Of a DNA stretch of 64,000 nt, positions 6,368 through 14,250 are shown piece after piece (the first letter of the stretch is position 1; each line of letters opens with the position of its first letter). The notes under the pieces were generated by a model. It did not search any database. It was not told the origin of the DNA and saw nothing but the letters and a program-made list of their open reading frames with translations. Origin of the DNA: Sphingobium sp. 66-54 (lineage in GTDB: Bacteria > Pseudomonadota > Alphaproteobacteria > Sphingomonadales > Sphingomonadaceae); assembly GCA_001899715.1 (NCBI GenBank), contig MKWI01000024.1, positions 1-64,000 of the forward strand, written 5' to 3'. The translations under genes were made by a program, and so were the position numbers.

Positions 6368-8497
6368 ATGACGACCGAGGCTGCAACGCAGGCCGGAGCG
6401 ACTGTGGGCAATATCGACCGGCTGTTGCGGCCGCGGTCGGTCGTCATCGTTGGCGCGTCGGAGAAACCCGGCGCGTTGGGCGCGGTGGTGCTGGCGAATC
6501 TCGAACGGAATGATTATCCGGGCGAGATTCACCTCATCAACCCCAAGCGCGAGACCATCGGCGACCGGCCCTGCCTGCCGAGCGTCGAGGCGATGCCGGA
6601 GGGCGTGGACCTCGCCATCCTCGCCATCCCCCGCGTCGCCGTGGTCGACACGGTGCGCGCGCTCGCGGCCCGCAAGGTCGGCGCGGTGATGATCTTCGCC
6701 GCCGGCTTTGCCGAGGGCGGCGAGGCGGGGCTGGCTGACCAGCGCGAGATCGGCCGCATCGCGGCGGAGGCGGGCATGGTGATTGAGGGGCCGAACTGCC
6801 TCGGCTCGGTCAACTATGTCGATCGCATTCCCTTGACCTTCATCGACACGCCGCTCGACGGCAAAAGTCCCGGCGGTGTTGGCATCGTCTCGCAGAGCGG
6901 CGCCATGGCGGCGGTGCTGGCGGTGATGCTGCTCGCCCGCAAGGTGGACCTCAGCTTCTCAGTCTCCACCGGCAATGAGGCGGGCAACGGCGTCGAGGAT
7001 TTCGTCGATTATCTGATCGCCGACGAGACGACGCGGATCATCGCCATGATCGTCGAGCAGTTCCGCCAGCCCGCGCGTTTCCTCGCGGCGGTCGGCCGGG
7101 CGCGGGCGGCGGGCAAGACCGTCATCCTGCTCCACCCCGGCAAGAGCAGCGCCGCGCGCGAATCCGCCGCGACGCACACCGGCGCCATGGCCGGCGACTA
7201 CAAGCTGATGCGTGCCAAGGTGGAGCGCGCCGGCGTGATCGTCGCCGAGACGCTGGAGGAGCTGGGCGACATTAGCGAGATCGCCGCGCGCTGCACCGCA
7301 TTGCCCAGCGGCAACACGGCGGTACTAGGCGAATCCGGCGCACTCAAGGCGCTGACGCTCGATCTGGCCGAGGAGATCGGCCTGCCGCTCGCGCATCTGA
7401 CCGACGATAATGCACCGGCCCTGCGCGCGGCGTTGCCGGATTTCGTGCCGGTCAGCAATCCGCTCGACCTGACGGCGCAGGGGCTGGTCGATCCGGACAT
7501 GTATTATCGCACGCTCGCTGCGCTGTTCGATGACGACCGCGTCGGCACCATCGTCGCGGGGATCATCCAGACCAACCCCGCCACCGTCGGCATCAAGCTG
7601 CCGCCGTTCCTCAAGGCGGTGAAGGAGCTGAAGCCCAGCAAACCGGTGGTGTTCGCCGGCGTGGACGAGGGCGCCGAGGTGCCCGCCTCATGGATCGAGG
7701 CGCTGCGGGCCGAGGGCATTCCCTACTTCCCGACCACCGAGCGCGCCTTCCGCGCCGTGCGCAGCCTCACGGTTGCCGGCGCGCGGGATGGGGCCGTGTC
7801 GTCCGCCGCGCCGCTCAAGGTGCCGGCGCTGGCGAACGAGCATGGCGTCGTGCCGGAATATCGCGCCAAGGCGCTGCTTGGGCCGATCGGCATCCCGTTT
7901 CCCAAGGGGCAGTTCGCGGCGACGGTGGATGAGGCGGTCGCGGCGGCACGGGCGATCGGCGGGCCGGTCGTCATGAAGGCGCAGGCTGCTGCCTTGAGCC
8001 ACAAGAGCGATGCCGGCGGTGTCGCGCTCAATCTCTCGGGCGACGATGCGATCCGCGCGGCGTGGGACAAGATGCACGCCGATGTCGCCCGCTACGATGC
8101 CAGCATCCGTCTCGACGGCGTGCTGATCGAGGCGATGGGCGCGCGGGGGCTGGAACTGATCGTCGGCGCCAAGAACGATCCGCAATGGGGTCCGGTGATC
8201 CTCGCCGGCTTCGGCGGCGTCACGGCGGAGATCTTGCAGGACGTGCGCCTGCTTGCGCCCGATCTTACCGAGGCGGGCATCGTCGCCGAGCTGAACCAGC
8301 TCAAACAGGCGGCGCTACTGAACGGCTATCGCGGCTCCCCCGCGCTGGACGTGGAGGCCGCCGCCGCGCTGATCGCGACAATCGGCCAGTTGCTGCTCGG
8401 CGAGCCTTCCATCGAGGAACTCGATCTCAACCCCGTGGTGCTCTATCCCAAGGGGCAGGGCGTGGTGGCGCTCGACGCGCTGATGCTGGTGCGCTGA
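6368..8497 (+). CDS. ferA: Feruloyl-CoA synthetase (NDP-forming acyl-CoA ligase family)
   Basis: This 709-residue protein activates ferulate and other hydroxycinnamates with CoA. It has the fused architecture of ADP-forming acyl-CoA synthetases: an N-terminal CoA-binding domain (LLRPRSVVIVGASEKPGALG), a succinyl-CoA-synthetase-like ligase domain with SQSGAMAAV near residue 178 and the His loop ATHTGAMAGDY near residue 271, and a C-terminal ATP-grasp domain (PVVMKAQAAALSHKSDAGGV). Length and order match SYK-6 FerA, which is of this class rather than the AMP-forming class. The start follows GAAAGGAACGAG. REP-like hairpins lie just downstream. Confidence 0.92.
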   Translation: MTTEAATQAGATVGNIDRLLRPRSVVIVGASEKPGALGAVVLANLERNDYPGEIHLINPKRETIGDRPCLPSVEAMPEGVDLAILAIPRVAVVDTVRALAARKVGAVMIFAAGFAEGGEAGLADQREIGRIAAEAGMVIEGPNCLGSVNYVDRIPLTFIDTPLDGKSPGGVGIVSQSGAMAAVLAVMLLARKVDLSFSVSTGNEAGNGVEDFVDYLIADETTRIIAMIVEQFRQPARFLAAVGRARAAGKTVILLHPGKSSAARESAATHTGAMAGDYKLMRAKVERAGVIVAETLEELGDISEIAARCTALPSGNTAVLGESGALKALTLDLAEEIGLPLAHLTDDNAPALRAALPDFVPVSNPLDLTAQGLVDPDMYYRTLAALFDDDRVGTIVAGIIQTNPATVGIKLPPFLKAVKELKPSKPVVFAGVDEGAEVPASWIEALRAEGIPYFPTTERAFRAVRSLTVAGARDGAVSSAAPLKVPALANEHGVVPEYRAKALLGPIGIPFPKGQFAATVDEAVAAARAIGGPVVMKAQAAALSHKSDAGGVALNLSGDDAIRAAWDKMHADVARYDASIRLDGVLIEAMGARGLELIVGAKNDPQWGPVILAGFGGVTAEILQDVRLLAPDLTEAGIVAELNQLKQAALLNGYRGSPALDVEAAAALIATIGQLLLGEPSIEELDLNPVVLYPKGQGVVALDALMLVR

Positions 8498-8512
8498 AGG
8501 CGGCTTCCGTTC

Positions 8513-8534
8513 GTGTCGAGCGAAGTCGAGACAC
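8513..8534. repeat. REP-like palindrome (GTGTCGAG family)
   Basis: GTGTC (8513-8517) and GACAC (8530-8534) flank GAGCGAAGTCGA. Related sequence is found at 59796-59850, and a degenerate copy (TTCGCTCGATACGAACGG) near 43770. It lies in the 338-bp gene-free stretch 8498-8835 behind ferA, which otherwise holds the second hairpin at 8564 and the palindrome at 8806. Confidence 0.6.
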
Positions 8535-8563
8535 GCCGCGTAAACGCGTGACAAGAAAGCGAC

Positions 8564-8587
8564 GTGCTCCTGCTTTCGCAGGAGCAC
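8564..8587. repeat. REP-like hairpin (GTGCTCCTGC family), single copy
   Basis: GTGCTCCTGC and GCAGGAGCAC are perfect 10-bp arms around a TTTC loop. The same unit occurs in paired, inverted form at 28461-28537, 43659-43735 and 46434-46503. Behind ferA it could also act in transcription termination, although no T-tract follows. Confidence 0.7.
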
Positions 8588-8805
8588 GTGGTGCTTTGGG
8601 GTAAGCAATGGGCCACCACGCGCATAAAAGCGTCGTCATGTAAACGGTGGCCCACCCGTTCCAACCCCACGCTGCGCGTGCCCAGTCCATCGCCCAACGC
8701 TTCCAACCCGGTCGCGCCCTTTCTATACCGCTCACCCAGTGAAAATCGTCGTGAGTCCCAACCAGTTTACGCTGGCGCTCGCAGTGATTTTCGAGTAGGC
8801 GAACA

Positions 8806-8821
8806 TTTCGTATATACGAAA
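8806..8821. promoter_or_regulatory. Perfect 16-bp operator-like palindrome before the alpha/beta hydrolase gene
   Basis: TTTCGTATATACGAAA is perfectly symmetrical and ends 14 bp before the ATG at 8836, where a repressor would block transcription or early elongation. The nearest uncoupled regulator gene is the IclR type at 13471-14226; whether it binds here is unknown. Confidence 0.65.
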
Positions 8822-8835
8822 CAAATCGGATTCTC

Positions 8836-9555
8836 ATGGCTGACTCGGATCCTTCGGCGACGCCGCTGCTGCTGTTGCCCGGTCTGATCTGCGATGCCCG
8901 CATCTGGGCGCCGCAGGTCGAGAGTCTGCGCACCCATCGTCCCGTCCACGCGATCAATGGCTATGGCGATGCCGACAGCTTCGCCATCATGGCCGAGCGC
9001 GTGCTGGCCGACGCGCCGCCGCGTTTCGCGCTCGCGGGCCATTCGATGGGTGGCCGTGTCGCGCTGGAAATCGTCCGCCGCGCGCCCGAGCGGGTTGCGG
9101 GCATCGCGCTGGTCAGCACCGGCGTTCACCCGCCCAGGCCCGGCGAGGCGGAGAAGCGCTTCGCCTTGCTCGCACGCGGCGTGGAGCAGGGTATGGATGC
9201 ACTGATCGACGCCTGGCTGCCGCCGATGGTGTGGGAGCCCAACCGCTTGCAAACCGGCCTGATGGACCGGCTCGCCCGCATGTGCGCGGACATGGGGCTG
9301 GACACGTTCGAGCGGCAGGTGCGTGCATTGCTTGGCCGGCCGGAGGTCGAGAGCCTGCTGCCGACGATCCGCTGCCCCGCGCTGGTCGCGGTCGGCGCGC
9401 ATGATGCATGGGCCTCGCCGGAACAGCACCACACCATCGCCGCAGCCATTCCGGGGGCGACCCTCGCGATCATCGAAGACGCCGGGCACATGCTCCCCGT
9501 GGAGCAGCCCGAAGCGATGACCGGGGCGCTGGTCTCATGGCTCGAAACGATTTAG
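8836..9555 (+). CDS. Alpha/beta-hydrolase
   Basis: This 239-residue single-domain hydrolase has the nucleophile elbow GHSMGG near residue 68, the acid in VGAHDAW near residue 191 and the catalytic His in EDAGHMLP near residue 219. The start LLLLPGLICDARIW is typical of small esterases related to 3-oxoadipate enol-lactonase and haloperoxidase-like enzymes. It precedes ligM by 53 bp, so it may be co-expressed and act on an aromatic ester or lactone. That link is inferred from position alone. Confidence 0.8.
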   Translation: MADSDPSATPLLLLPGLICDARIWAPQVESLRTHRPVHAINGYGDADSFAIMAERVLADAPPRFALAGHSMGGRVALEIVRRAPERVAGIALVSTGVHPPRPGEAEKRFALLARGVEQGMDALIDAWLPPMVWEPNRLQTGLMDRLARMCADMGLDTFERQVRALLGRPEVESLLPTIRCPALVAVGAHDAWASPEQHHTIAAAIPGATLAIIEDAGHMLPVEQPEAMTGALVSWLETI

Positions 9556-9608
9556 GGCCGCAGTCAATGGCCAAGTTCCACCACTAATCTCACCTCAAGG
9601 AGAAGACG

Positions 9609-10997
9609 ATGAGCAAGAGTCTGGAAGATGTGCTGAAAGGGAAGGATGTCGTCGAGCTGCTGCGTAACCAGCAGACCGGCCCGAACGTGTATCCCGGTGT
9701 TCCCGCCGAATATACCAACTGGCGCGACGAGCAGCGCGGCTGGACCGAGACCGCGGTTCTGTTCAACCAGAGCTACCACATGGTCGACCTGCTGGTCGAA
9801 GGTCCGGATGCGTTCAAGTTCCTTGAGTATCTCGGCATCAACAGCTTCAAGAACTTCGTGCCCGGCAAGGCCAAGCAGTGGGTCCCGGTGACGCCCGAGG
9901 GCTATGTCATCGGCGACGTGATCCTGTTCTACCTCGCCGAGAACAAGTTCAACCTGGTCGGCCGCGCGCCTGCCATCGAGTGGGCCGAGTATCACGCCGC
10001 GACCGGCAAGTGGAATGTCAAAGTGACGCGCGACGAGCGTTGGGCACTGCGCACGGACGGCAAGCGCACTTCCTATCGCTTCCAGCTCCAGGGCCCGAAC
10101 GCCATGGCGATCCTGCGCGACGCGATGGGCGCCGAGCCGCCGGCGCTCAAGTTCTTCAACATGGCGGACGTCAAGATCGCCGGCAAGACGGTCGGTGCGC
10201 TGCGTCACGGCATGGCCGGTCAGCCGGGCTACGAGCTGTATGGCCCGTGGGCCGACTATGAGGCCGTCCACTCCGCGCTGGTCGAGGCCGGCAAGAACCA
10301 CGGCCTCAAGCTGGTCGGCGGCCGCGCTTACTCGTCCAACACGCTGGAGTCGGGCTGGATCCCGTCCCCGGTCCCCGGCTTCCTCGCCGGCGAAGGCTCG
10401 AAGGGCTTCCGCGAGTGGGCCAGCGACAAGAGCTATGGCGCCATGTGCTCCATCGGCGGCTCTTATGTACCGGACAGCGTCGAGGGCTATTTCTTCACGC
10501 CCTGGGACATCGGCTACGGCATCATCGTGAAGTTCGACCACGACTTCATCGGCCGTGAGGCGCTTGAGAAGATGGCCCCCGGCCCGCACCGCGAGAAGGT
10601 GACGCTGGCGCTCGACAATGAGGAAGTCCTCCGCGCGATCAGCTCCAATTTCGCCAAGGGCCAGGACCGCGCCAAGTATTTCGAGTTTCCGAGCGCGGTT
10701 TACTCGATGCACCCGAACGACGCCGTTCTGGTGGATGGCAAGCGCGTCGGCGTGTCGACCTGGATCGGCTACAGCCAGAACGAAGGCAAGATGCTGACGC
10801 TGGCGATCCTCGACGCCGAATATGCCAAGCCCGGCACCAAGGTTCAGCTCCTCTGGGGCGAGCCGAACGGCGGCACCCGCAAGCCGACCGTCGAGCGCCA
10901 CGTGCAGACCGAGATCACGGCCGTCGTCTCGCCGGTTCCCTATTCGGAAGTCGCGCGTGACGGCTACGCCGATAGCTGGCGCAACAAGAAGGCCTGA
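9609..10997 (+). CDS. ligM: Tetrahydrofolate-dependent aromatic O-demethylase (vanillate/syringate type)
   Basis: The 462-residue protein belongs to the GcvT-like aminomethyltransferase fold used by SYK-6 LigM and DesA, which move the methoxyl methyl of vanillate, 3-O-methylgallate or syringate to tetrahydrofolate. Recognisable stretches are YTNWRDEQRGWTETAVLFNQ, LVGRAPAIEWAEYH, LRHGMAGQPGYELYGPWADY and YSSNTLESGWIPSPVPGF. A strong AAGGAGA site precedes it and a terminator follows at 11024. Unlike SYK-6, no metF or ligH lies beside it. Whether it prefers vanillate or syringate cannot be judged here. With ferBA it completes a ferulate to vanillin, vanillate, protocatechuate route except for the aldehyde dehydrogenase. 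Confidence 0.9.
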   Translation: MSKSLEDVLKGKDVVELLRNQQTGPNVYPGVPAEYTNWRDEQRGWTETAVLFNQSYHMVDLLVEGPDAFKFLEYLGINSFKNFVPGKAKQWVPVTPEGYVIGDVILFYLAENKFNLVGRAPAIEWAEYHAATGKWNVKVTRDERWALRTDGKRTSYRFQLQGPNAMAILRDAMGAEPPALKFFNMADVKIAGKTVGALRHGMAGQPGYELYGPWADYEAVHSALVEAGKNHGLKLVGGRAYSSNTLESGWIPSPVPGFLAGEGSKGFREWASDKSYGAMCSIGGSYVPDSVEGYFFTPWDIGYGIIVKFDHDFIGREALEKMAPGPHREKVTLALDNEEVLRAISSNFAKGQDRAKYFEFPSAVYSMHPNDAVLVDGKRVGVSTWIGYSQNEGKMLTLAILDAEYAKPGTKVQLLWGEPNGGTRKPTVERHVQTEITAVVSPVPYSEVARDGYADSWRNKKA

Positions 10998-11023
10998 TCG
11001 TCAGGTCTGATTGACGGAACAAG

Positions 11024-11057
11024 AAGCGGGGCTGCCGGTGGGTGGCCCCGCTTTTTT
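11024..11057 (+). terminator. Rho-independent terminator of ligM
   Basis: AAGCGGGGC (11024-11032) pairs with GCCCCGCTT (11045-11053), followed by a T-tract to 11057, 27 bp after the ligM stop. The rest of the gap to 11340 shows no gene. Confidence 0.85.
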
Positions 11058-11340
11058 GTGGGTGACGGCGGGAATGGGGTGGGGAGCAGGCCCGATCGAC
11101 GACCTGATAAAGCCCGGTTTCCTCCGCGATGGGATCGAGCTGGGTTTCCGCGCCCTTGAAGCAGCCCGGGCATGAGGAGCACACGGAATGCTCCTCCCTT
11201 GCGCCGTAAACCTCATTTTCTCCGGGCCTCGGGAACGTAGCGCCTCCTCACCGCATCCAATGGTTGGGATACCATGCGGGGCGCCTGTCTGGGCGCATGA
11301 CCGGTCCGGTCGCGACATGGTCCCGCAGGAGGATCGTGAG

Positions 11341-11679
11341 ATGCTGAGCTACGCTTTGATTGCCTTCGCCATCGCCGCTATCGGCGGTCTGGTCCTTGCC
11401 GCGCATGTCCTGCGCGGCAAGTTCGCTCCCTGGGCTCTGTCGCTGGTGCATGCGCTGCTCGGCGCGACCGGCCTGGTTTTGCTGATCGTGCTGGTGGCGC
11501 AAGGGGCCGTGGCGCAGCCCGTGCTGATCGCCTTCGTGCTCCTTCTGGTCGCCGCGTTCGGCGGCTTCTTCCTTGCCTCGTTCCATCTGCGCAAGCGGTT
11601 GCCGCCCAAGGCGATCGTCGGGATCCACGCCGCCGTCGCCGTGGCCGGCTTTCTGACCTTGCTCAGTCAGGCGCTCTGA
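11341..11679 (+). CDS. Small four-helix membrane protein, unknown function
   Basis: I do not recognise the family. The 112 residues from the ATG at 11341, preceded by CAGGAGG, form four hydrophobic segments (about 4-25, 33-54, 60-80, 90-110) with HVLRGKF and HLRKRLPPK loops. It lies 5 bp before a DUF2231 membrane protein and 450 bp before a sigma factor, and the three probably form one transcript. Paired histidines in the helices (LVHALLG, ASFHLRK, GIHAAVAV) could hint at haem or metal contact, but this is speculation. Confidence 0.7.
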   Translation: MLSYALIAFAIAAIGGLVLAAHVLRGKFAPWALSLVHALLGATGLVLLIVLVAQGAVAQPVLIAFVLLLVAAFGGFFLASFHLRKRLPPKAIVGIHAAVAVAGFLTLLSQAL

Positions 11680-11684
11680 GGCCG

Positions 11685-12095
11685 ATGCGCCATCCGTTGC
11701 ATCCCGCGCTCGTCCATTTCCCGGTAGCGTGCTGGTCGCTCGCCGTGGCGGCGGACTTTGCCGGTCTGTGGCTGGGCGAGGCCGCCTGGCAGTGGTCGGG
11801 TGGTCTGCTCGCGACGGGGTGCGCGATGGCATTGGTCGCGATGGCCGCCGGCCTGATAGAGCTTGCCCGCGTTCCCGAAGGGGCGGCGATGCGTGACGCC
11901 TATTGGCACATGGGGGCGATGCTCGCGGCGTTGACCCTGTTCGCCACGCGCCTGCTGCTGCGGCTCGACCACCTCCAGCCGTTGCCGCCGGATGGTCTTT
12001 CCCTGCTGCTCGATGCAGGTGGTTTTCTTTCCCTTGCCGCTGGCGGATGGTTTGGCGGCCGGCTCGTCTACGGGCATGGCGTCGGCCGTGATTGA
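11685..12095 (+). CDS. DUF2231 family membrane protein
   Basis: The 136-residue protein opens with the DUF2231 signature RHPLHPALVHFPVACW and has four predicted membrane helices. Family members are often found with redox or sigma-factor genes; their function is unknown. It starts 5 bp after the preceding small membrane protein and ends 37 bp before the sigma factor start, so the three are likely co-transcribed. Confidence 0.8.
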   Translation: MRHPLHPALVHFPVACWSLAVAADFAGLWLGEAAWQWSGGLLATGCAMALVAMAAGLIELARVPEGAAMRDAYWHMGAMLAALTLFATRLLLRLDHLQPLPPDGLSLLLDAGGFLSLAAGGWFGGRLVYGHGVGRD

Positions 12096-12132
12096 GGGGC
12101 ATCATGGGCCAGCGCGGCGAGAGGGGGCGACG

Positions 12133-12846
12133 ATGCCGATCATGCGTGACAAGCCGGCGGGACGTTTGCCGGGGAGCCTGTCGGAGCCGGACCTGGTCGC
12201 GCGCGCGGCCGAGGGCGACGAGGCTGCGTTCGAGGTCATCATGCGGCGTCACAACCAGTTGCTGTTCCGTAGCGCGCGTAGCATCGTGCGCAGCGACACC
12301 GAGGCCGAGGATGTGGTGCAGGAAGCCTATCTGCGCGCGTGGCGGGCGCTTTCCGGCTATCGCGCGCAAAGCCGGCTGGCGACATGGCTGGTGCGCATCG
12401 CCGTCAACGAAGCTCTGGGCCGGCTGAGGCGCAAGAGCGCCGAGGTCATTCCTCTGGAGGCCGCGATGGCATCACCCGAACCCGAGATTCAGGCGGCGCT
12501 GACCGAGGCACCCGGCCGAAGCCCCGAGCAAGCGGCGGCGCGCGCGCAGATGCGGACGCTGATGGAAGCGCGCATCGACCTTCTTCCCGACGCGTTCCGC
12601 ACGGTCTTCGTGCTGCGCGCGGTCGAGGAACTGAGCGTCGAGGATGTCGCGCAGGCGCTCGATATTCCCGAGGCGACGGTCCGGACCCGCTTCTTCCGCG
12701 CGCGGAGCCTGCTGCGGGAGAGCATCGCGCAGGCCATGGACGTCGCGCTCGACGAAGCTTTCGCGTTCGATGGCGAGCGCTGCGACCGGATCGTGGCCGG
12801 TGTCCTCGCGAGAGGCCGTATGGAAGGGCTGGCGGGCAAGGCGTAG
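12133..12846 (+). CDS. ECF-type RNA polymerase sigma factor
   Basis: From the ATG at 12133 this is 237 residues. Region 2 is clear (LVARAAEGDEAAFEVIMRRH, then DTEAEDVVQEAYLRAWRALS and RLATWLVRIAVNEALGRLRR), and region 4 reads LPDAFRTVFVLRAVEELSVE followed by LDIPEATVRTRFFRARSLLR. A linker of about 35 residues separates them and a ~40-residue tail follows region 4. No anti-sigma gene is next to it; the two small membrane proteins upstream are the only candidates for a membrane partner. The start was placed at the first ATG after GAGGGGG. Confidence 0.9.
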   Translation: MPIMRDKPAGRLPGSLSEPDLVARAAEGDEAAFEVIMRRHNQLLFRSARSIVRSDTEAEDVVQEAYLRAWRALSGYRAQSRLATWLVRIAVNEALGRLRRKSAEVIPLEAAMASPEPEIQAALTEAPGRSPEQAAARAQMRTLMEARIDLLPDAFRTVFVLRAVEELSVEDVAQALDIPEATVRTRFFRARSLLRESIAQAMDVALDEAFAFDGERCDRIVAGVLARGRMEGLAGKA

Positions 12847-12950
12847 GACGGGCGCCGCCGCAGCAGGGATGTGGAACCGTGCGCCGCTGGTGAGGGGTAT
12901 GCGCGGCGCTGCCGCACAGTCGATCAAAGGCTCGCCCGGATATGTCCGCC

Positions 12951-13145
12951 TCAAGGCGGCCCCTCTTCCCCCATATCGCGCCGCGCGCCATCCAGTGCCC
13001 GCGCCGTCCGCTCTGCCTCGGTCCGCTCGGCGGCTTTCTCGGCCCTGGTGCGGCCGAATTTGGCGCGGTTCTGTGCCGCCTTCTGCTCCGCCTCGGTGCG
13101 TGCCCGTGCCTTGCGGGCCATACGCAGGTTGACGATCTCGGCCAT
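12951..13145 (-). CDS. DUF4169 family small protein
   Basis: The 64-residue protein begins MAEIVNLRMARKARARTEAE, the hallmark of the alphaproteobacterial DUF4169 family, and is rich in charged helical sequence (NRAKFGRTRAEKAAE). Function unknown. Its ATG at 13145 lies 2 bp beyond the stop of the upstream cupin gene, indicating translation from one message. Confidence 0.8.
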   Translation of the reverse strand: MAEIVNLRMARKARARTEAEQKAAQNRAKFGRTRAEKAAERTEAERTARALDGARRDMGEEGPP

Positions 13146-13147
13146 GG

Positions 13148-13471
13148 TCAGGTGCCTTCCAGATGGACCGCCAGCCATACGGTCGGCGGCTCGGCCTGCG
13201 TCCATGTCACGCGATGGCGGACATGGGCGGGGATGAGCAGTGCATCGCCGGGCGCCAGCGCCTGCTCGCCCGATCCATCCAGCCATAGCCGTGCGGTGCC
13301 GGCGAGCAGCAGCACCCATTCGTCGTGGGGCTGGTCATAGGGTGCGTCCTCCGGCGTCGCCTGCCCCTGCGAGACGATCCGCTCGATCCGCACGCCGGGG
13401 CGCGCCAGCAGGGCGGTGAAGACCTCCGCTTGGCGCGCATCGGGGAGCGGCGTGAGCAGGTTGACGGCCAT
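13148..13471 (-). CDS. Single-domain cupin protein
   Basis: The 107-residue cupin has the two family motifs: YDQPHDEWVLLLAGTARLWL and ALAPGDALLIPAHVRHRVTW. The first histidine pair of the usual metal site is reduced to one His followed by Glu, so metal binding is plausible but not certain. Its ATG overlaps the stop of the upstream IclR gene by one base (TGATG), showing translational coupling; its job may be linked to that regulator or to the catabolic block. Confidence 0.8.
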   Translation of the reverse strand: MAVNLLTPLPDARQAEVFTALLARPGVRIERIVSQGQATPEDAPYDQPHDEWVLLLAGTARLWLDGSGEQALAPGDALLIPAHVRHRVTWTQAEPPTVWLAVHLEGT

Positions 13472-14226
13472 CAGCCGCTGCCCAGCGCGTCCGCCGCGCG
13501 GTGAAGAAGCTCCACCGCGCGCGCTTCCAGCGCCGGGCTGGTCCGTGCAGCGGGAATCGCGACGCTGATCGCGCCCAGCGGTGCGCCGTCCCGCCAGATC
13601 GCCCGGCCGATGCCGATGATGCCGGGCGTATATTCCTCCGCCGTGCGGGCAACGCCGGTGTGGGCGATATCGGTCAGCTCCGCGCGCAGGGCCGCCTCGC
13701 TGGTTAGCGTGGAGTCGGTGAACACGTCACGCCCGCCTGCCGCGAAATAGTCCGCCAGTTCCGTCTCGCTGAATGTCGCGAGGATGGCCTTGCCGGCCGC
13801 GAAGGCGTGCAGTGGCACCAGCCGGCCGACTTCGATGGTGTAGCGCAGCGCCTGCGGGGCCACCTCGCCGGCGATCGCCTCCATCTCGAAACCGTGGCGC
13901 ACGAAGAAGGAGACCGTCTCGTTCAACTGGAGCGAGACCGACCGCACCACCGGATAGACCCGGTCGCTGAGCGCCCCTACCGTCTCGTCCGGGTGCAGCC
14001 GGGCCAGCGCCGGGCCGGGCAGGTGCGAGCGGCCGTTGCGCGTCAGATAGCCGCGCTCGATCAGCGTGGCGAGCAGGTAGGAGAGGCTGCTCACCGGAAT
14101 GGCGAGCGCGGAGGCGATTTCCGCCGCACTCACCGGCCGGCGGCTGCCGACCACATATTCCAATATGTCCAGCGTTCGCGTCGCCGACTTGACCGACGAG
14201 GACTCCGCCTTGCGCATCTCCGCCAT
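13471..14226 (-). CDS. IclR family transcriptional regulator
   Basis: The protein has an N-terminal winged helix (SATRTLDILEYVVGSRRPVS, then SVSYLLATLIERGYLTRNG-like HTH and wing, about residues 15-80) and a C-terminal effector domain (RYTIEVGRLVPLHAFAAGKA, GVARTAEEYTPGIIGIGRAI). Such proteins commonly control aromatic catabolic operons. It lies 24 bp downstream of the BKACE gene in the same direction, at one end of the 13-34 kb block, and is the only regulator inside it. I placed the start at 14226; a GTG at 14244 or ATG at 14217 are alternatives. A candidate operator is at 27154-27170. Confidence 0.88.
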   Translation of the reverse strand: MAEMRKAESSSVKSATRTLDILEYVVGSRRPVSAAEIASALAIPVSSLSYLLATLIERGYLTRNGRSHLPGPALARLHPDETVGALSDRVYPVVRSVSLQLNETVSFFVRHGFEMEAIAGEVAPQALRYTIEVGRLVPLHAFAAGKAILATFSETELADYFAAGGRDVFTDSTLTSEAALRAELTDIAHTGVARTAEEYTPGIIGIGRAIWRDGAPLGAISVAIPAARTSPALEARAVELLHRAADALGSG

Positions 14227-14250
14227 ATCCCTGCCGGTCGCCACCCGTCG

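Noticed and set aside
12951..13319. 122-residue protein in the DUF4169 frame
   Set aside because: The first 58 codons lie inside the cupin gene in another frame; the family start is at 13145.
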